From positions 159,040 through 223,039 of the forward strand of contig NZ_CVSO01000002.1 of assembly GCF_001180105.1 (NCBI RefSeq): a stretch of DNA of 64,000 nt. Reading direction: 5' to 3'. Every line of letters starts with the position of its first letter. Position 1 is the first letter of the stretch. The position numbers were made by a program, and so were the translations under genes. This DNA comes from Candidatus Pelagibacter communis. Its GTDB lineage: Bacteria > Pseudomonadota > Alphaproteobacteria > Pelagibacterales > Pelagibacteraceae. The notes under the pieces were generated by a model, which was given only the letters and a program-made list of their open reading frames with translations, did no database searches and was not told where the DNA came from. This document shows positions 51,046-58,763 of this stretch, piece after piece.

Positions 51046-52337
51046 TATCTAAAAACTCTTCTAAAAATATAATTTACATTTTTTAAATGCTTTGAATATG
51101 TAAACACTTTATCAATTTTTTTCTCAGAAATTAGTGATGTGATTGATTTATCCTTTTTAATCAGCTCAATCAGATTAGTATTCTTATTAAAGCTATTAAT
51201 TGCATGAATTTGAATTTTTTTATAAGCCTTTTCTCTTGAAAGACCAACTTTTGTAAGTTCTAACATCATCTCTTGCGAAAAAATTACTCCTTTAGTTATA
51301 TTAAGATTTTTCATCATATTTTTTGGATAAATAATCATATTATCCACAAGATTTGTAAGTCTAAATAAAGCAAAATCTAAAGTAATATTAGCATCAGGAC
51401 CTATATTTCTCTCTACGCTAGAGTGAGATATATCTCGCTCATGCCAAAGAGCAATATTTTCTAGTGCTGGAATAACACTACTTCTCACAAGTCTTGCAAG
51501 TCCTGTTAAATTTTCACTTAGTATCGGATTTTTTTTATGAGGCATTGCTGAAGATCCTTTTTGACCTTTTGAAAAAAATTCTTGTAACTCAAAAACTTCA
51601 GATCTTTGTAAATGCCTAATTTCTGTTGCAAATCTTTCAATTGATCCAGCTATTATTCCTAAAACAGAAAAATAATAAGCATGTCTATCCCTTGGAATAA
51701 TTTGCGTTGATATTGGTTCAGGTTTAAGTTTTAATTTTTTTGATACAAAAATTTCCACTCTTGGATCAATATTAGCAAAAGTTCCAACTGCTCCAGAAAT
51801 AGCACATGTAGAAACTTCACCTATAGCATTCTCTAATCTTTTTTTATTTCTTTTAAATTCTTCATAATAAGATGCTAGCTTTAAACCAAAAGTAATTGGT
51901 TCAGCATGAATACCGTGACTTCTTCCGATACATGGGGTCATTTTATGCTTTAAAGCTTTTTTTTTAATTACAGATAATAGTTTCTCTATATCTTTCATTA
52001 AAATTTTACCTGATTGAACTAATTGAATATTAAAACTTGTATCAAGTACATCTGATGATGTCATACCTTGATGCAAATATCTTGCTTTAATTCCTGCTTT
52101 CTCAGTAATAGATGTGAGAAACGCAATTATATCATGTTTTACTTTACCTTCAATTTGATGAATTCTTTTGACATTTATCTTTCCTCTTCGTCTAACTACA
52201 GAAGCTACACCCTTAGGAATAATCTTGAATTTTTCCATTGCTTGAGCTGCAGCAACTTCAACATCAAGCCAAATTTTATATTTATTTTCCTCTGACCAAA
52301 TTTCTGTAAGTTCTTTTCTTGAATATCTCGATATCAT
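51045..52337 (-). CDS. purB: Adenylosuccinate lyase
   Basis: A 430-residue member of the fumarase/aspartase superfamily. The catalytic segments are HGMTSSDVLDT..., GRSHGIHAEPITFGLKLA and the signature loop GSSAMPHKKNPILSENLTGLARL. It acts twice in purine synthesis, cleaving SAICAR and adenylosuccinate. Length is typical of the roughly 430-residue type. One-base overlaps with map upstream and purC downstream. Confidence 0.95.
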   Translation of the reverse strand: MISRYSRKELTEIWSEENKYKIWLDVEVAAAQAMEKFKIIPKGVASVVRRRGKINVKRIHQIEGKVKHDIIAFLTSITEKAGIKARYLHQGMTSSDVLDTSFNIQLVQSGKILMKDIEKLLSVIKKKALKHKMTPCIGRSHGIHAEPITFGLKLASYYEEFKRNKKRLENAIGEVSTCAISGAVGTFANIDPRVEIFVSKKLKLKPEPISTQIIPRDRHAYYFSVLGIIAGSIERFATEIRHLQRSEVFELQEFFSKGQKGSSAMPHKKNPILSENLTGLARLVRSSVIPALENIALWHERDISHSSVERNIGPDANITLDFALFRLTNLVDNMIIYPKNMMKNLNITKGVIFSQEMMLELTKVGLSREKAYKKIQIHAINSFNKNTNLIELIKKDKSITSLISEKKIDKVFTYSKHLKNVNYIFRRVFR

Positions 52338-53107
52338 TAATTGTAAGGAGGCTCCTTATAACCTTTAGCAGATTCTGTAAAAATTTCATAACCATTTTCT
52401 GTGATTCCAACAGTATGCTCGAATTGTGCAGATAATGTTTTATCTTTTGTGACTGCTGTCCAACCATCGTCTAAAACTTTAGTGTGATACTTTCCAGCAT
52501 TTATCATTGGCTCAATGGTAAAAGTCATTCCTGGTTTTAATTCATCCCCAGTATCTTTCGAACCATAGTGAAGAATATTTGGCTCTTGATGAAAATTTGT
52601 TCCAATTCCGTGACCACAAAAATCTCTTACAACTGAAAAACCATTTTTTTCTACAAAAGATTGTATCTCATGACCAATATCACCAATTCTTTTTCCAGGC
52701 TTTAATATCTTAATTGCTCTATTAAGAGACTCATAAGTAACGTTAATAAGTTTTTTTGATTTTACAGAGGCATTACCAACTGTATACATTCGACTTGTGT
52801 CCCCATAGTGATCATTAATTATAGCGGTTACATCTATATTAACAATATCTCCATCTTGAAGTGTTCTGTCACCAGGTATACCGTGACAAACAACATGATT
52901 AAGCGAAGTGCAAATTGATTTTTCAAATCCTCTATAGAATTGAGGGGCAGAATATCCACCGTTATCTCTTATAAATTCATAACAAAGTTTATCAATATGA
53001 TTTGTTGCTGTTCCTTCTTTTACATAATCTGTGATCATGTCTAAAGTTTTAGATGCCAAAGAACCAGCAACTCTCATTTTTTCAAATTTTTCCAAATAGT
53101 TACTCAT
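52337..53107 (-). CDS. map: Methionine aminopeptidase, type I
   Basis: A 256-residue type I MAP. Metal ligands are recognisable in GDIVNIDVTAIINDHYGDTSRMY (two Asp), GHGIGTNFHQEPNI (His) and FTIEPM plus QFEHTVGI (two Glu). It removes initiator methionine from nascent proteins. The ATG at 53107 is preferred over a TTG one codon earlier, and gives an eight-base overlap with the sfsA stop. It is upstream of purB in what looks like one operon. Confidence 0.95.
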   Translation of the reverse strand: MSNYLEKFEKMRVAGSLASKTLDMITDYVKEGTATNHIDKLCYEFIRDNGGYSAPQFYRGFEKSICTSLNHVVCHGIPGDRTLQDGDIVNIDVTAIINDHYGDTSRMYTVGNASVKSKKLINVTYESLNRAIKILKPGKRIGDIGHEIQSFVEKNGFSVVRDFCGHGIGTNFHQEPNILHYGSKDTGDELKPGMTFTIEPMINAGKYHTKVLDDGWTAVTKDKTLSAQFEHTVGITENGYEIFTESAKGYKEPPYN

Positions 53108-53786
53108 CAATAATATCTATTTTTTTTTCTATTCTGATTTCTTTATCGTTTAATTTACATCTATAAGCTAAAAATTTAACACCATCTTTTTTAACTTTTA
53201 AATAATTCTTATAATATTCAGCATCGATGTCTTTAGCTATTTTAAATTTATTTATACCTTCAATTTGAGTTAAAAATAAGACAAAGGGTTTAAAGCCTTT
53301 TTTTATTGATTCAGCTAACTTAATTAAATGTTTTGAGCCTCTGGTTGTTATAGCATCTGGAAATTCTGCAAAATCTTTGCTCCTTAAAAGAGTTACATTT
53401 TTTACCTCGAGTAAATTTTTATCACATAAGAAATCAAACCTTGTATCATCTGAATATTTAAATTCTGGTTTAATTTCTTTAACATTTTTCATTTCCTTAA
53501 TTAATTTTTTATTAAGACCGTCCAACACTATTTTGTTTGCTCTGTGAGTGTTAACACCAATCATACGATTATTCGATTTAATCATTTCTAATGTAAATTT
53601 AAGTTTTCTTTTTGGATCATTAATTTTGGAAACAAAAACTATATTTCCTGGATTTAAAAGACCCATCATTGTGCCTGTGTTGGGACAGTGTGCAGTAATC
53701 TTTGAATTATTTACTTTGATATCGACAAAAAATCTTTTATACCGCTTGATTAGTTTGCCTTTGATTAAAGTACTGGTAAATTTCAT
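53100..53786 (-). CDS. sfsA: SfsA family DNA/RNA-binding protein (nuclease-like)
   Basis: A 228-residue SfsA (E. coli 234). It starts MKFTSTLIKGKLIKRYKRFFVDI and has ITAHCPNTGTMMGL and SDDTRFDFLCDKNLLEVKNVTL, the latter being a PD-(D/E)xK-like nuclease core (Asp, Glu, Lys). The ATG at 53786 is chosen; upstream in-frame codons would read hydrophobic sequence outside the family and run into the divergent gene. SfsA has been linked to sugar fermentation regulation in E. coli; function here is not established. First gene of the minus-strand purine run. Confidence 0.9.
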   Translation of the reverse strand: MKFTSTLIKGKLIKRYKRFFVDIKVNNSKITAHCPNTGTMMGLLNPGNIVFVSKINDPKRKLKFTLEMIKSNNRMIGVNTHRANKIVLDGLNKKLIKEMKNVKEIKPEFKYSDDTRFDFLCDKNLLEVKNVTLLRSKDFAEFPDAITTRGSKHLIKLAESIKKGFKPFVLFLTQIEGINKFKIAKDIDAEYYKNYLKVKKDGVKFLAYRCKLNDKEIRIEKKIDIIDE

Positions 53787-53808
53787 AATTATTAATTTAT
53801 ATTTGTAT

Positions 53809-54561
53809 ATGAAAAATAAAAAAGAAATAAATGCAGGCATAATTATAATTGGAAATGAAGTTCTTTCTGGAAGAACTAAAGACATCAATACAAGTACTTT
53901 ATCACTATGGTTGAATTCCTTGGGGGTACAAGTAAAGGAAGTAAGAATAATTCCTGATATTGAAAAAGATATTATCGAAACAATAAATACTTTTAAAAGT
54001 AAATTCTCTTATGTTTTTACAACAGGTGGAATAGGTCCGACACACGATGACATAACTGCTGAGTCAGTGTCAAAAGCTTTTAATATAGAATATGGTTATC
54101 ACAAAGAGGCTTTTTCTATTTTAGAAAAATATTATAAGCCAAGTGAATTTAGTGAAGGTAGAAAAAAAATGGCTATGATGCCTGTAACTGCTAAACTTAT
54201 TTTAAATCCAACAAGTGGTGCACCAGGATTTTATGTCGAAAATGTTTTTTCTCTTCCAGGAGTTCCTTCTATTTTAAAGTCAATGCTTGGAGGTTTAGAT
54301 CATTTGATTACAGGCGGTGCTCCAATTTTAAGTCATACAATAAATCTTAGAACAGTTGAAAGCGAAATTGCAAAATCTCTAACCCAAGTTCAAAATAATA
54401 ATCAGGATGTTGAAATAGGAAGTTATCCATTTTTTCGTGCAGGAAAACTTGGCGTTTCTATTGTTGTAAGATCTACTGATAAAGATAAAATTGACACTTG
54501 TAATAATGAAATTTTAAAATTTGTTAAAGAACAAAAAATTCAAATTGTAAACGAGGTATAA
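53809..54561 (+). CDS. CinA-like molybdopterin-binding domain protein
   Basis: A 250-residue protein with the MoCF-biosynthesis fold as in the N-terminal part of CinA. It has GIIIIGNEVLSGRTKDINTSTLSLWLNSLG, TTGGIGPTHDDITAESVSKAF and the loop ending FSLPGVPSILK. The C-terminal nicotinamide mononucleotide deamidase domain of full CinA is absent. Related proteins hydrolyse ADP-ribose or NAD-derived compounds, so a pyrophosphatase is possible; substrate not determined. The ATG at 53809 is chosen because the conserved sequence starts eight codons later; the 22 bases shared with sfsA must hold both promoters. Confidence 0.87.
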   Translation: MKNKKEINAGIIIIGNEVLSGRTKDINTSTLSLWLNSLGVQVKEVRIIPDIEKDIIETINTFKSKFSYVFTTGGIGPTHDDITAESVSKAFNIEYGYHKEAFSILEKYYKPSEFSEGRKKMAMMPVTAKLILNPTSGAPGFYVENVFSLPGVPSILKSMLGGLDHLITGGAPILSHTINLRTVESEIAKSLTQVQNNNQDVEIGSYPFFRAGKLGVSIVVRSTDKDKIDTCNNEILKFVKEQKIQIVNEV

Positions 54562-54962
54562 TGTTATATTTTGCTTATGGCAGTAATCTTCACCAAGAAC
54601 AGATGAAAAGAAGATGCTCTGGCTGCAAATATTTAAAAAAATATATTCTTCAAGACTATCGACTAACTTTTAGAAGTGAGTTGTGTGTAGCGGACATTGA
54701 GTTCAAAAAAGGATCTAGTGTCCAAGGAGCATTATATGAAATCACAGCTAAAGATGAAACTTGTCTAGATAAATATGAAGACTTTCCTATTCTTTATAAA
54801 AAAATATTCTTCAAATATGAAGAAAGGGATGTAATGGCATATTCAATGGAAAAAAAAACTCCTTTTAAATATCCAAGCACAAGATACTTGAATATCATCA
54901 AACAAGGTTACAAAGACTGTAATTTAGATTCAAAATTTTTGGCCGAAGCCCTAAAAGGTTAA
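54561..54962 (+). CDS. Gamma-glutamylcyclotransferase family protein
   Basis: A 133-residue GGCT-like protein. The YGSNL motif is at residues 6-10 (LYFAYGSNLHQEQM) and the glutamate region is in CLDKYEDFPILYKKI. Its cyclotransferase activity would turn gamma-glutamyl amino acids or a gamma-glutamylamine into 5-oxoproline, but many members have other roles. Its ATG overlaps the stop of the previous gene by one base, with GAGG just upstream. Confidence 0.85.
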   Translation: MLYFAYGSNLHQEQMKRRCSGCKYLKKYILQDYRLTFRSELCVADIEFKKGSSVQGALYEITAKDETCLDKYEDFPILYKKIFFKYEERDVMAYSMEKKTPFKYPSTRYLNIIKQGYKDCNLDSKFLAEALKG

Positions 54963-54963
54963 A

Positions 54964-55650
54964 ATGTCCTCAAAATTTCAAATATTTAAGATAGGTTTTT
55001 TTGATGTTGCACCACATTTACTCTCAGTGATACCTTTTGGTATTATATTTGGTGCAATAGGTATTGAGTTAGGTTTTGATCCAATTATGACTTATGCCAC
55101 ATCATTAATAATCTTTGGTGGTGCATCACAAATTGTATTTTTACAATTGTTATCAGGTGGAGCGTCATCTCTTATTGCAATTACCTCTGTTGGAGTAATA
55201 AATTCAAGACATTTGCTTTATGGTGCTGTTTTATCTGAATACTTAAATAAATTATCATCAATTAAAAAACTATTTATTTCATATTTTATTGTTGATCAGG
55301 GTTTTGCTGTTTCAAATATCTATTTTAAGAAAAACAAAGAACAAAATTTTAATCATTATCATTTGCTAGGCTCTGGTATTACTCTTTGGCTTTGTTGGCA
55401 AATCTCAACAATAATAGGAATATATTTAGGATCTATTGTTCCAGAGTCTTTAGGACTAAAATTTGCAATCCCTTTAACCTTTATAGCAATTATTATTAAT
55501 GAACTAAGAAAATTAGATCATTTAATTGTAATGATTATTTCAGGATTAGCTGCAACTTTTTTTTATAACGCACCATTCAAATCATATATTTTAATTTCAC
55601 CACTAATTGGTTTATTTGCAGCTTATTTAATATTAAAATTTAAAAGATGA
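54964..55650 (+). CDS. azlC: AzlC family branched-chain amino acid exporter subunit
   Basis: A 228-residue inner-membrane protein with about seven hydrophobic segments, including PFGIIFGAIGIELGFDPIMT, FGGASQIVFLQLLSGGASS and INSRHLLYGAVLSEYL, all typical of AzlC/YgaZ. With AzlD (the next gene, four-base overlap) it exports branched-chain amino acids or related compounds. Length is standard. Confidence 0.92.
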   Translation: MSSKFQIFKIGFFDVAPHLLSVIPFGIIFGAIGIELGFDPIMTYATSLIIFGGASQIVFLQLLSGGASSLIAITSVGVINSRHLLYGAVLSEYLNKLSSIKKLFISYFIVDQGFAVSNIYFKKNKEQNFNHYHLLGSGITLWLCWQISTIIGIYLGSIVPESLGLKFAIPLTFIAIIINELRKLDHLIVMIISGLAATFFYNAPFKSYILISPLIGLFAAYLILKFKR

Positions 55651-55958
55651 CCTGGACTTCAATTTTTATTGCAGGATTTATTACTTATTTCACTAGAATG
55701 GGAATGATTACTTTAATAGATAAAGATGTTTTTAATGAAAGTTTTAGAAAGATTTTAAGCTATGTGCCCTCAGTTGTTTTTCCATCTATAATCTTCCCTG
55801 GCATTCTTTTAGATGATTATGGATCATTTGTAGCTATCTCAGATCCTAAAATTTATGGTGCCCTTACAGCAATAATTATTGGATATTTTTCAAGAAATGT
55901 AATATTAACTATTATATCAGGGTTAGCTTCTTATTGGTTTTTGATATTTGTTTTATAA
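55647..55958 (+). CDS. azlD: AzlD family branched-chain amino acid exporter subunit
   Basis: A 103-residue membrane protein with four hydrophobic segments, matching AzlD/YgaH: FITYFTRMGMITLIDKDVF and LSYVPSVVFPSIIFPGIL. It forms the exporter with AzlC. It overlaps azlC by four bases and is convergent, one base away, with the glycosyltransferase at 55960. Confidence 0.9.
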   Translation: MTWTSIFIAGFITYFTRMGMITLIDKDVFNESFRKILSYVPSVVFPSIIFPGILLDDYGSFVAISDPKIYGALTAIIIGYFSRNVILTIISGLASYWFLIFVL

Positions 55959-55959
55959 G

Positions 55960-56919
55960 TTATTTATTAGAAAGAACTCGCTCCCATTTTTTTAAATATT
56001 CACTTAAATTATAGTTCTTATCAGAGTAAATTTTTAGTTCATCTAAATGTAACTTATAATCCTCTGACTGTTTTTGGACATATTGAATTGCATGGGTTAA
56101 TTGTTTTTGAAAAGTGTTGATGTGATCTGAATGATTATCTGTGAACTCGTATAAAAATTTACTTTTGCTGCCAGTTTCTTTAAGGGCTGCGAGGTTAGGT
56201 AACACTAATAAATTTTTAGCACTCATAGCCTCAATCGCTGCCAGACAAGATGATTCAGGCCAAATATTTGGATATGCAAAAATATGCGAATTTACTAACT
56301 CTGATCTTATTTCGTCGTTTGAAACATTTGAGTTGTACTCTACGTTTTTCATGTCTTTTAATTTTTTATAAAGAGGTTCAAATACTTTATCTCTTTCATC
56401 CCAGCCATAAATTTTTAAACTTGAAAAAACTTTTAAATGAACTTTATCATTTTCAGCTAATATTTTTGGAAAACAATGGGCGAGCAGCTCTAAACCCCTG
56501 TGAGGAGTGGTGTGATAAATTAGATTTACTTTCCCATCATATTTTTTTTGTTTAATTTCGATTGGATTAATAGAATTTTTTATTACTGAAATATTTCTTC
56601 CATTAAAATCGAATTTATTACAAAACTCTTCTTTTTGATAATCGCTATTAAAAACAAAATGTGAAAATTTGTATACTAACTCGGATTTAAAGAAATTTTT
56701 ATACATTCTGTCATTAGGTAAATCTTGAAAATTAAAGATATTAATACCACTGGCAAAATACTGTTCATACAAATCAGGTCGATTAAAAATGATATTTGTG
56801 TTTTTAAATAATTCTTTATTTATGCCTTTTAACAATCTTTCAGCAAGCAATACAGTTCCACTCATACCATTTTGACTTGCTCCTAATTTAACTAACTTTC
56901 CTGAGATAATTGCTGCCAT
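55960..56919 (-). CDS. Family 4-like glycosyltransferase
   Basis: A 319-residue GT-B-type protein. The C-terminal donor domain shows KVNLIYHTTPHRGLELLAHCFPKIL, LKVFSSLKIYG, and the motif YPNIWPESSCLAAIEAMSAKNLLVLPNLAALKETG, the GT4 acidic E-x7-E site (here E followed by E in AAIEAM). The N-terminal half begins GKLVKLGASQNGMSGTVLLAERLLKGI and is short. Substrates are unknown. It is isolated, between azlD and tRNA-Leu, and divergent from the tRNA. Confidence 0.8.
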   Translation of the reverse strand: MAAIISGKLVKLGASQNGMSGTVLLAERLLKGINKELFKNTNIIFNRPDLYEQYFASGINIFNFQDLPNDRMYKNFFKSELVYKFSHFVFNSDYQKEEFCNKFDFNGRNISVIKNSINPIEIKQKKYDGKVNLIYHTTPHRGLELLAHCFPKILAENDKVHLKVFSSLKIYGWDERDKVFEPLYKKLKDMKNVEYNSNVSNDEIRSELVNSHIFAYPNIWPESSCLAAIEAMSAKNLLVLPNLAALKETGSKSKFLYEFTDNHSDHINTFQKQLTHAIQYVQKQSEDYKLHLDELKIYSDKNYNLSEYLKKWERVLSNK

Positions 56920-56991
56920 AACAAAAAAAAGTGTTTCATAATCGTTGTAGAGATCAAACTATACCTAAAGAATTTGTAAAACAAAATGATA

Positions 56992-57019
56992 TTGTGTTAT
57001 TAATAATAATTATTATAAA
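56992..57019 (+). promoter_or_regulatory. Probable tRNA-Leu promoter
   Basis: TTGTGT (56992-56997) and TATAAA (57014-57019) are 16 bases apart, and the tRNA begins nine bases after the -10 element. This is a by-eye sigma-70 match. Confidence 0.4.
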
Positions 57020-57028
57020 AAAAGGAAT

Positions 57029-57114
57029 GCCCTCGTGGTGAAATTGGTAGACACAAAGGACTTAAAATCCTTGCCCTTTTGGGAGTGCCAGTTCGAGTCT
57101 GGCCGAGGGCACCA
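57029..57114 (+). tRNA. tRNA-Leu (TAA anticodon)
   Basis: An 86-base tRNA with long variable arm and encoded CCA. The acceptor stem GCCCTCG pairs with CGAGGGC, the anticodon loop CTTAAAA carries TAA within the stem AAGGA/TCCTT, the variable arm is GCCCTTTTGGGAG, and the T arm is GCCAG-TTCGAGT-CTGGC. It decodes UUA and UUG, UUA being a heavily used codon in this AT-rich genome. Confidence 0.96.
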
Positions 57115-57127
57115 CAGAAAGTAATTG

Positions 57128-57880
57128 ATGAGTAAAAAAAAAATATTTATTGGTATGCCTTTATATGAAGGTAACATTTCTCATATCACTTTAACTGGAA
57201 TAATTGATCTTATTCAATGGTTTGGTTCAAAAAATATTGAATATAAATTTTACTTTATTTCAAAGGACTCATTAGTATCACGCGCGAGAAATACTATTGT
57301 TACAAAATTTTTAGATGATGAAGATTTTGATGGAACACATTTATTTTTTTTAGATGCAGATATAGGATTTAATCATAAAAACTTTGAAAGATTACTAGAT
57401 TACAATAAAGACTTGGTATGTGGCGTTTATCCAACTAAAGGAATTAATTGGGAAAGATTAAAAACTTTGGATAACAAAACTGTTAAACCTCAAAATTTAA
57501 TGAATTATAATGTAAATTTCATTGATTCATCAAATATCAAATTAGATAAAGGTTTTACAGAAGTTAAAGAAGGTGCAACTGGATTTATGTTAATTAAAAA
57601 AGAAGTCTTTTTAAAACTAAAAGATAATTATTCAGATTTAAAATTTACTCCACGACCAAGTTCCGTATTATCAGGTTCAGACAACTGTTATGACTTTTTT
57701 AAAGTAGGAAACTATAAAGATAAAAAAGGTAATGTTAATTATCTATCTGAGGATTTTTATTTTTCAACATTATGGAGAGATATAGGGGGAAAAATTTTTG
57801 CTGATATGACTTCTGAACTAAGCCACTTAGGTAAATTTAGTTTTCATGGGTCACCGTCATTCAATTTAAAAAAGAATTAA
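57128..57880 (+). CDS. GT-A fold glycosyltransferase-like protein
   Basis: A 250-residue protein. It starts KKIFIGMPLYEGNISHITLTGII, has SKDSLVSRARNTIV and HLFFLDADIGF, whose DAD acts as a possible metal-binding DxD, then YPTKGINWERLK and EGATGFMLIKKEVF. These fit the GT-A group related to Anp1/Mnn9-like mannosyltransferases, often linked with surface glycans. The ATG at 57128 follows a TTG and gives the first conserved residue soon after. It abuts the NAD kinase gene with no gap. Confidence 0.78.
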   Translation: MSKKKIFIGMPLYEGNISHITLTGIIDLIQWFGSKNIEYKFYFISKDSLVSRARNTIVTKFLDDEDFDGTHLFFLDADIGFNHKNFERLLDYNKDLVCGVYPTKGINWERLKTLDNKTVKPQNLMNYNVNFIDSSNIKLDKGFTEVKEGATGFMLIKKEVFLKLKDNYSDLKFTPRPSSVLSGSDNCYDFFKVGNYKDKKGNVNYLSEDFYFSTLWRDIGGKIFADMTSELSHLGKFSFHGSPSFNLKKN

Positions 57881-58648
57881 ATGAAAAAAGTCCATATTAT
57901 TAGTGATACAAATAATAGATCACTTAAAATCAAAAATTTTTTAACGAAAAAAATTAAGTCTAGTTCATTAAAAAAATCATCTTTAATAATAGTTGTTGGT
58001 GGAGATGGCTTTATGCTTCAAACTTTAAAAAAGAATTATAGATTAAACAAACCTTTCTACGGGGTAAACTCTGGGAATTATGGGTTTTTAATGAACAGGT
58101 TTAATAGAAACAAAACACATAAAAAAATTTTTCAAGCAAAAAAAATTAATATATCTCCATTAACTATGAGTGTGAAAACTAAAACTGGAAACAAAAAAAA
58201 GGGAATTGCAATAAATGAAGTCTCGATACTCAGACAAAGTAGACAAGCGGCTTCTTTAAAAATAAGTCAAGGTAAAAAACAAATTATCAAAGAATTAATC
58301 TCTGATGGAGTCCTTGTGTCTACTCCAGCTGGAAGTACTGCATATAATCTATCTGTGCATGGCCCAATATTAAGTTTAAATTCCAAACAATTATCAATTG
58401 CACCAATAAGTGCATTTAGGCCCAGAAGATGGAAGCCCAGGATAGTTAACGATAATTCCCAAATTACAATTAGAAATCTTAATCCCGCTAAAAGACCAAT
58501 TAGTGCTGTCGCAGATAATTATGAAGTTAGAAATGCCAAACAAATTACAATTAAAAAAAACAAAAAAATCAAATTTAGTTTAATGTATGATAAGAACAGA
58601 AGTCTTCAAAAAAAAATTAGTATTGAAAAATTAAGAAAAGAACTTTGA
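57881..58648 (+). CDS. nadK: NAD kinase
   Basis: A 255-residue NAD kinase. The catalytic Asp in VVGGDGFMLQTLK, GVNSGNYGFLMN, the segment ISDGVLVSTPAGSTAYNLSVHGPIL, and SAFRPRRWKPRIV are the expected family elements. It phosphorylates NAD to NADP. Length is a little short compared with E. coli (292) but matches alphaproteobacterial versions. It is translated immediately after the glycosyltransferase gene, and precedes the 115-base leader of the helicase gene. Confidence 0.95.
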   Translation: MKKVHIISDTNNRSLKIKNFLTKKIKSSSLKKSSLIIVVGGDGFMLQTLKKNYRLNKPFYGVNSGNYGFLMNRFNRNKTHKKIFQAKKINISPLTMSVKTKTGNKKKGIAINEVSILRQSRQAASLKISQGKKQIIKELISDGVLVSTPAGSTAYNLSVHGPILSLNSKQLSIAPISAFRPRRWKPRIVNDNSQITIRNLNPAKRPISAVADNYEVRNAKQITIKKNKKIKFSLMYDKNRSLQKKISIEKLRKEL

Positions 58649-58763
58649 GTGGTGCCTCCGCTTTAAAGGTGAAAATAATATTAATATTTGATACTTATTT
58701 GACAAAATAATGTTTCCAAATAGGCAAAATAATAATACGTTTTATTGAAATTAAGATTTTTAT

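Noticed and set aside
53548..53808. A longer reading frame for the CinA-like gene that would begin within sfsA on the opposite strand.
   Set aside because: The added residues are antisense to the conserved SfsA coding region and have no family resemblance. The ATG at 53809 lies just before the conserved domain.
53787..53888. An upstream extension of sfsA by 34 residues.
   Set aside because: The extension is hydrophobic, is antisense to the CinA-like gene and precedes the normal SfsA start MKFTSTLIKG. The ATG at 53786 gives the usual length.
56998..57020. AT-rich inverted repeat (AATAATAATTATTATA) before tRNA-Leu as a binding site.
   Set aside because: Simple A/T repeats of this kind arise by chance in DNA of this composition, and the segment is better explained as the -10 region of the tRNA promoter.
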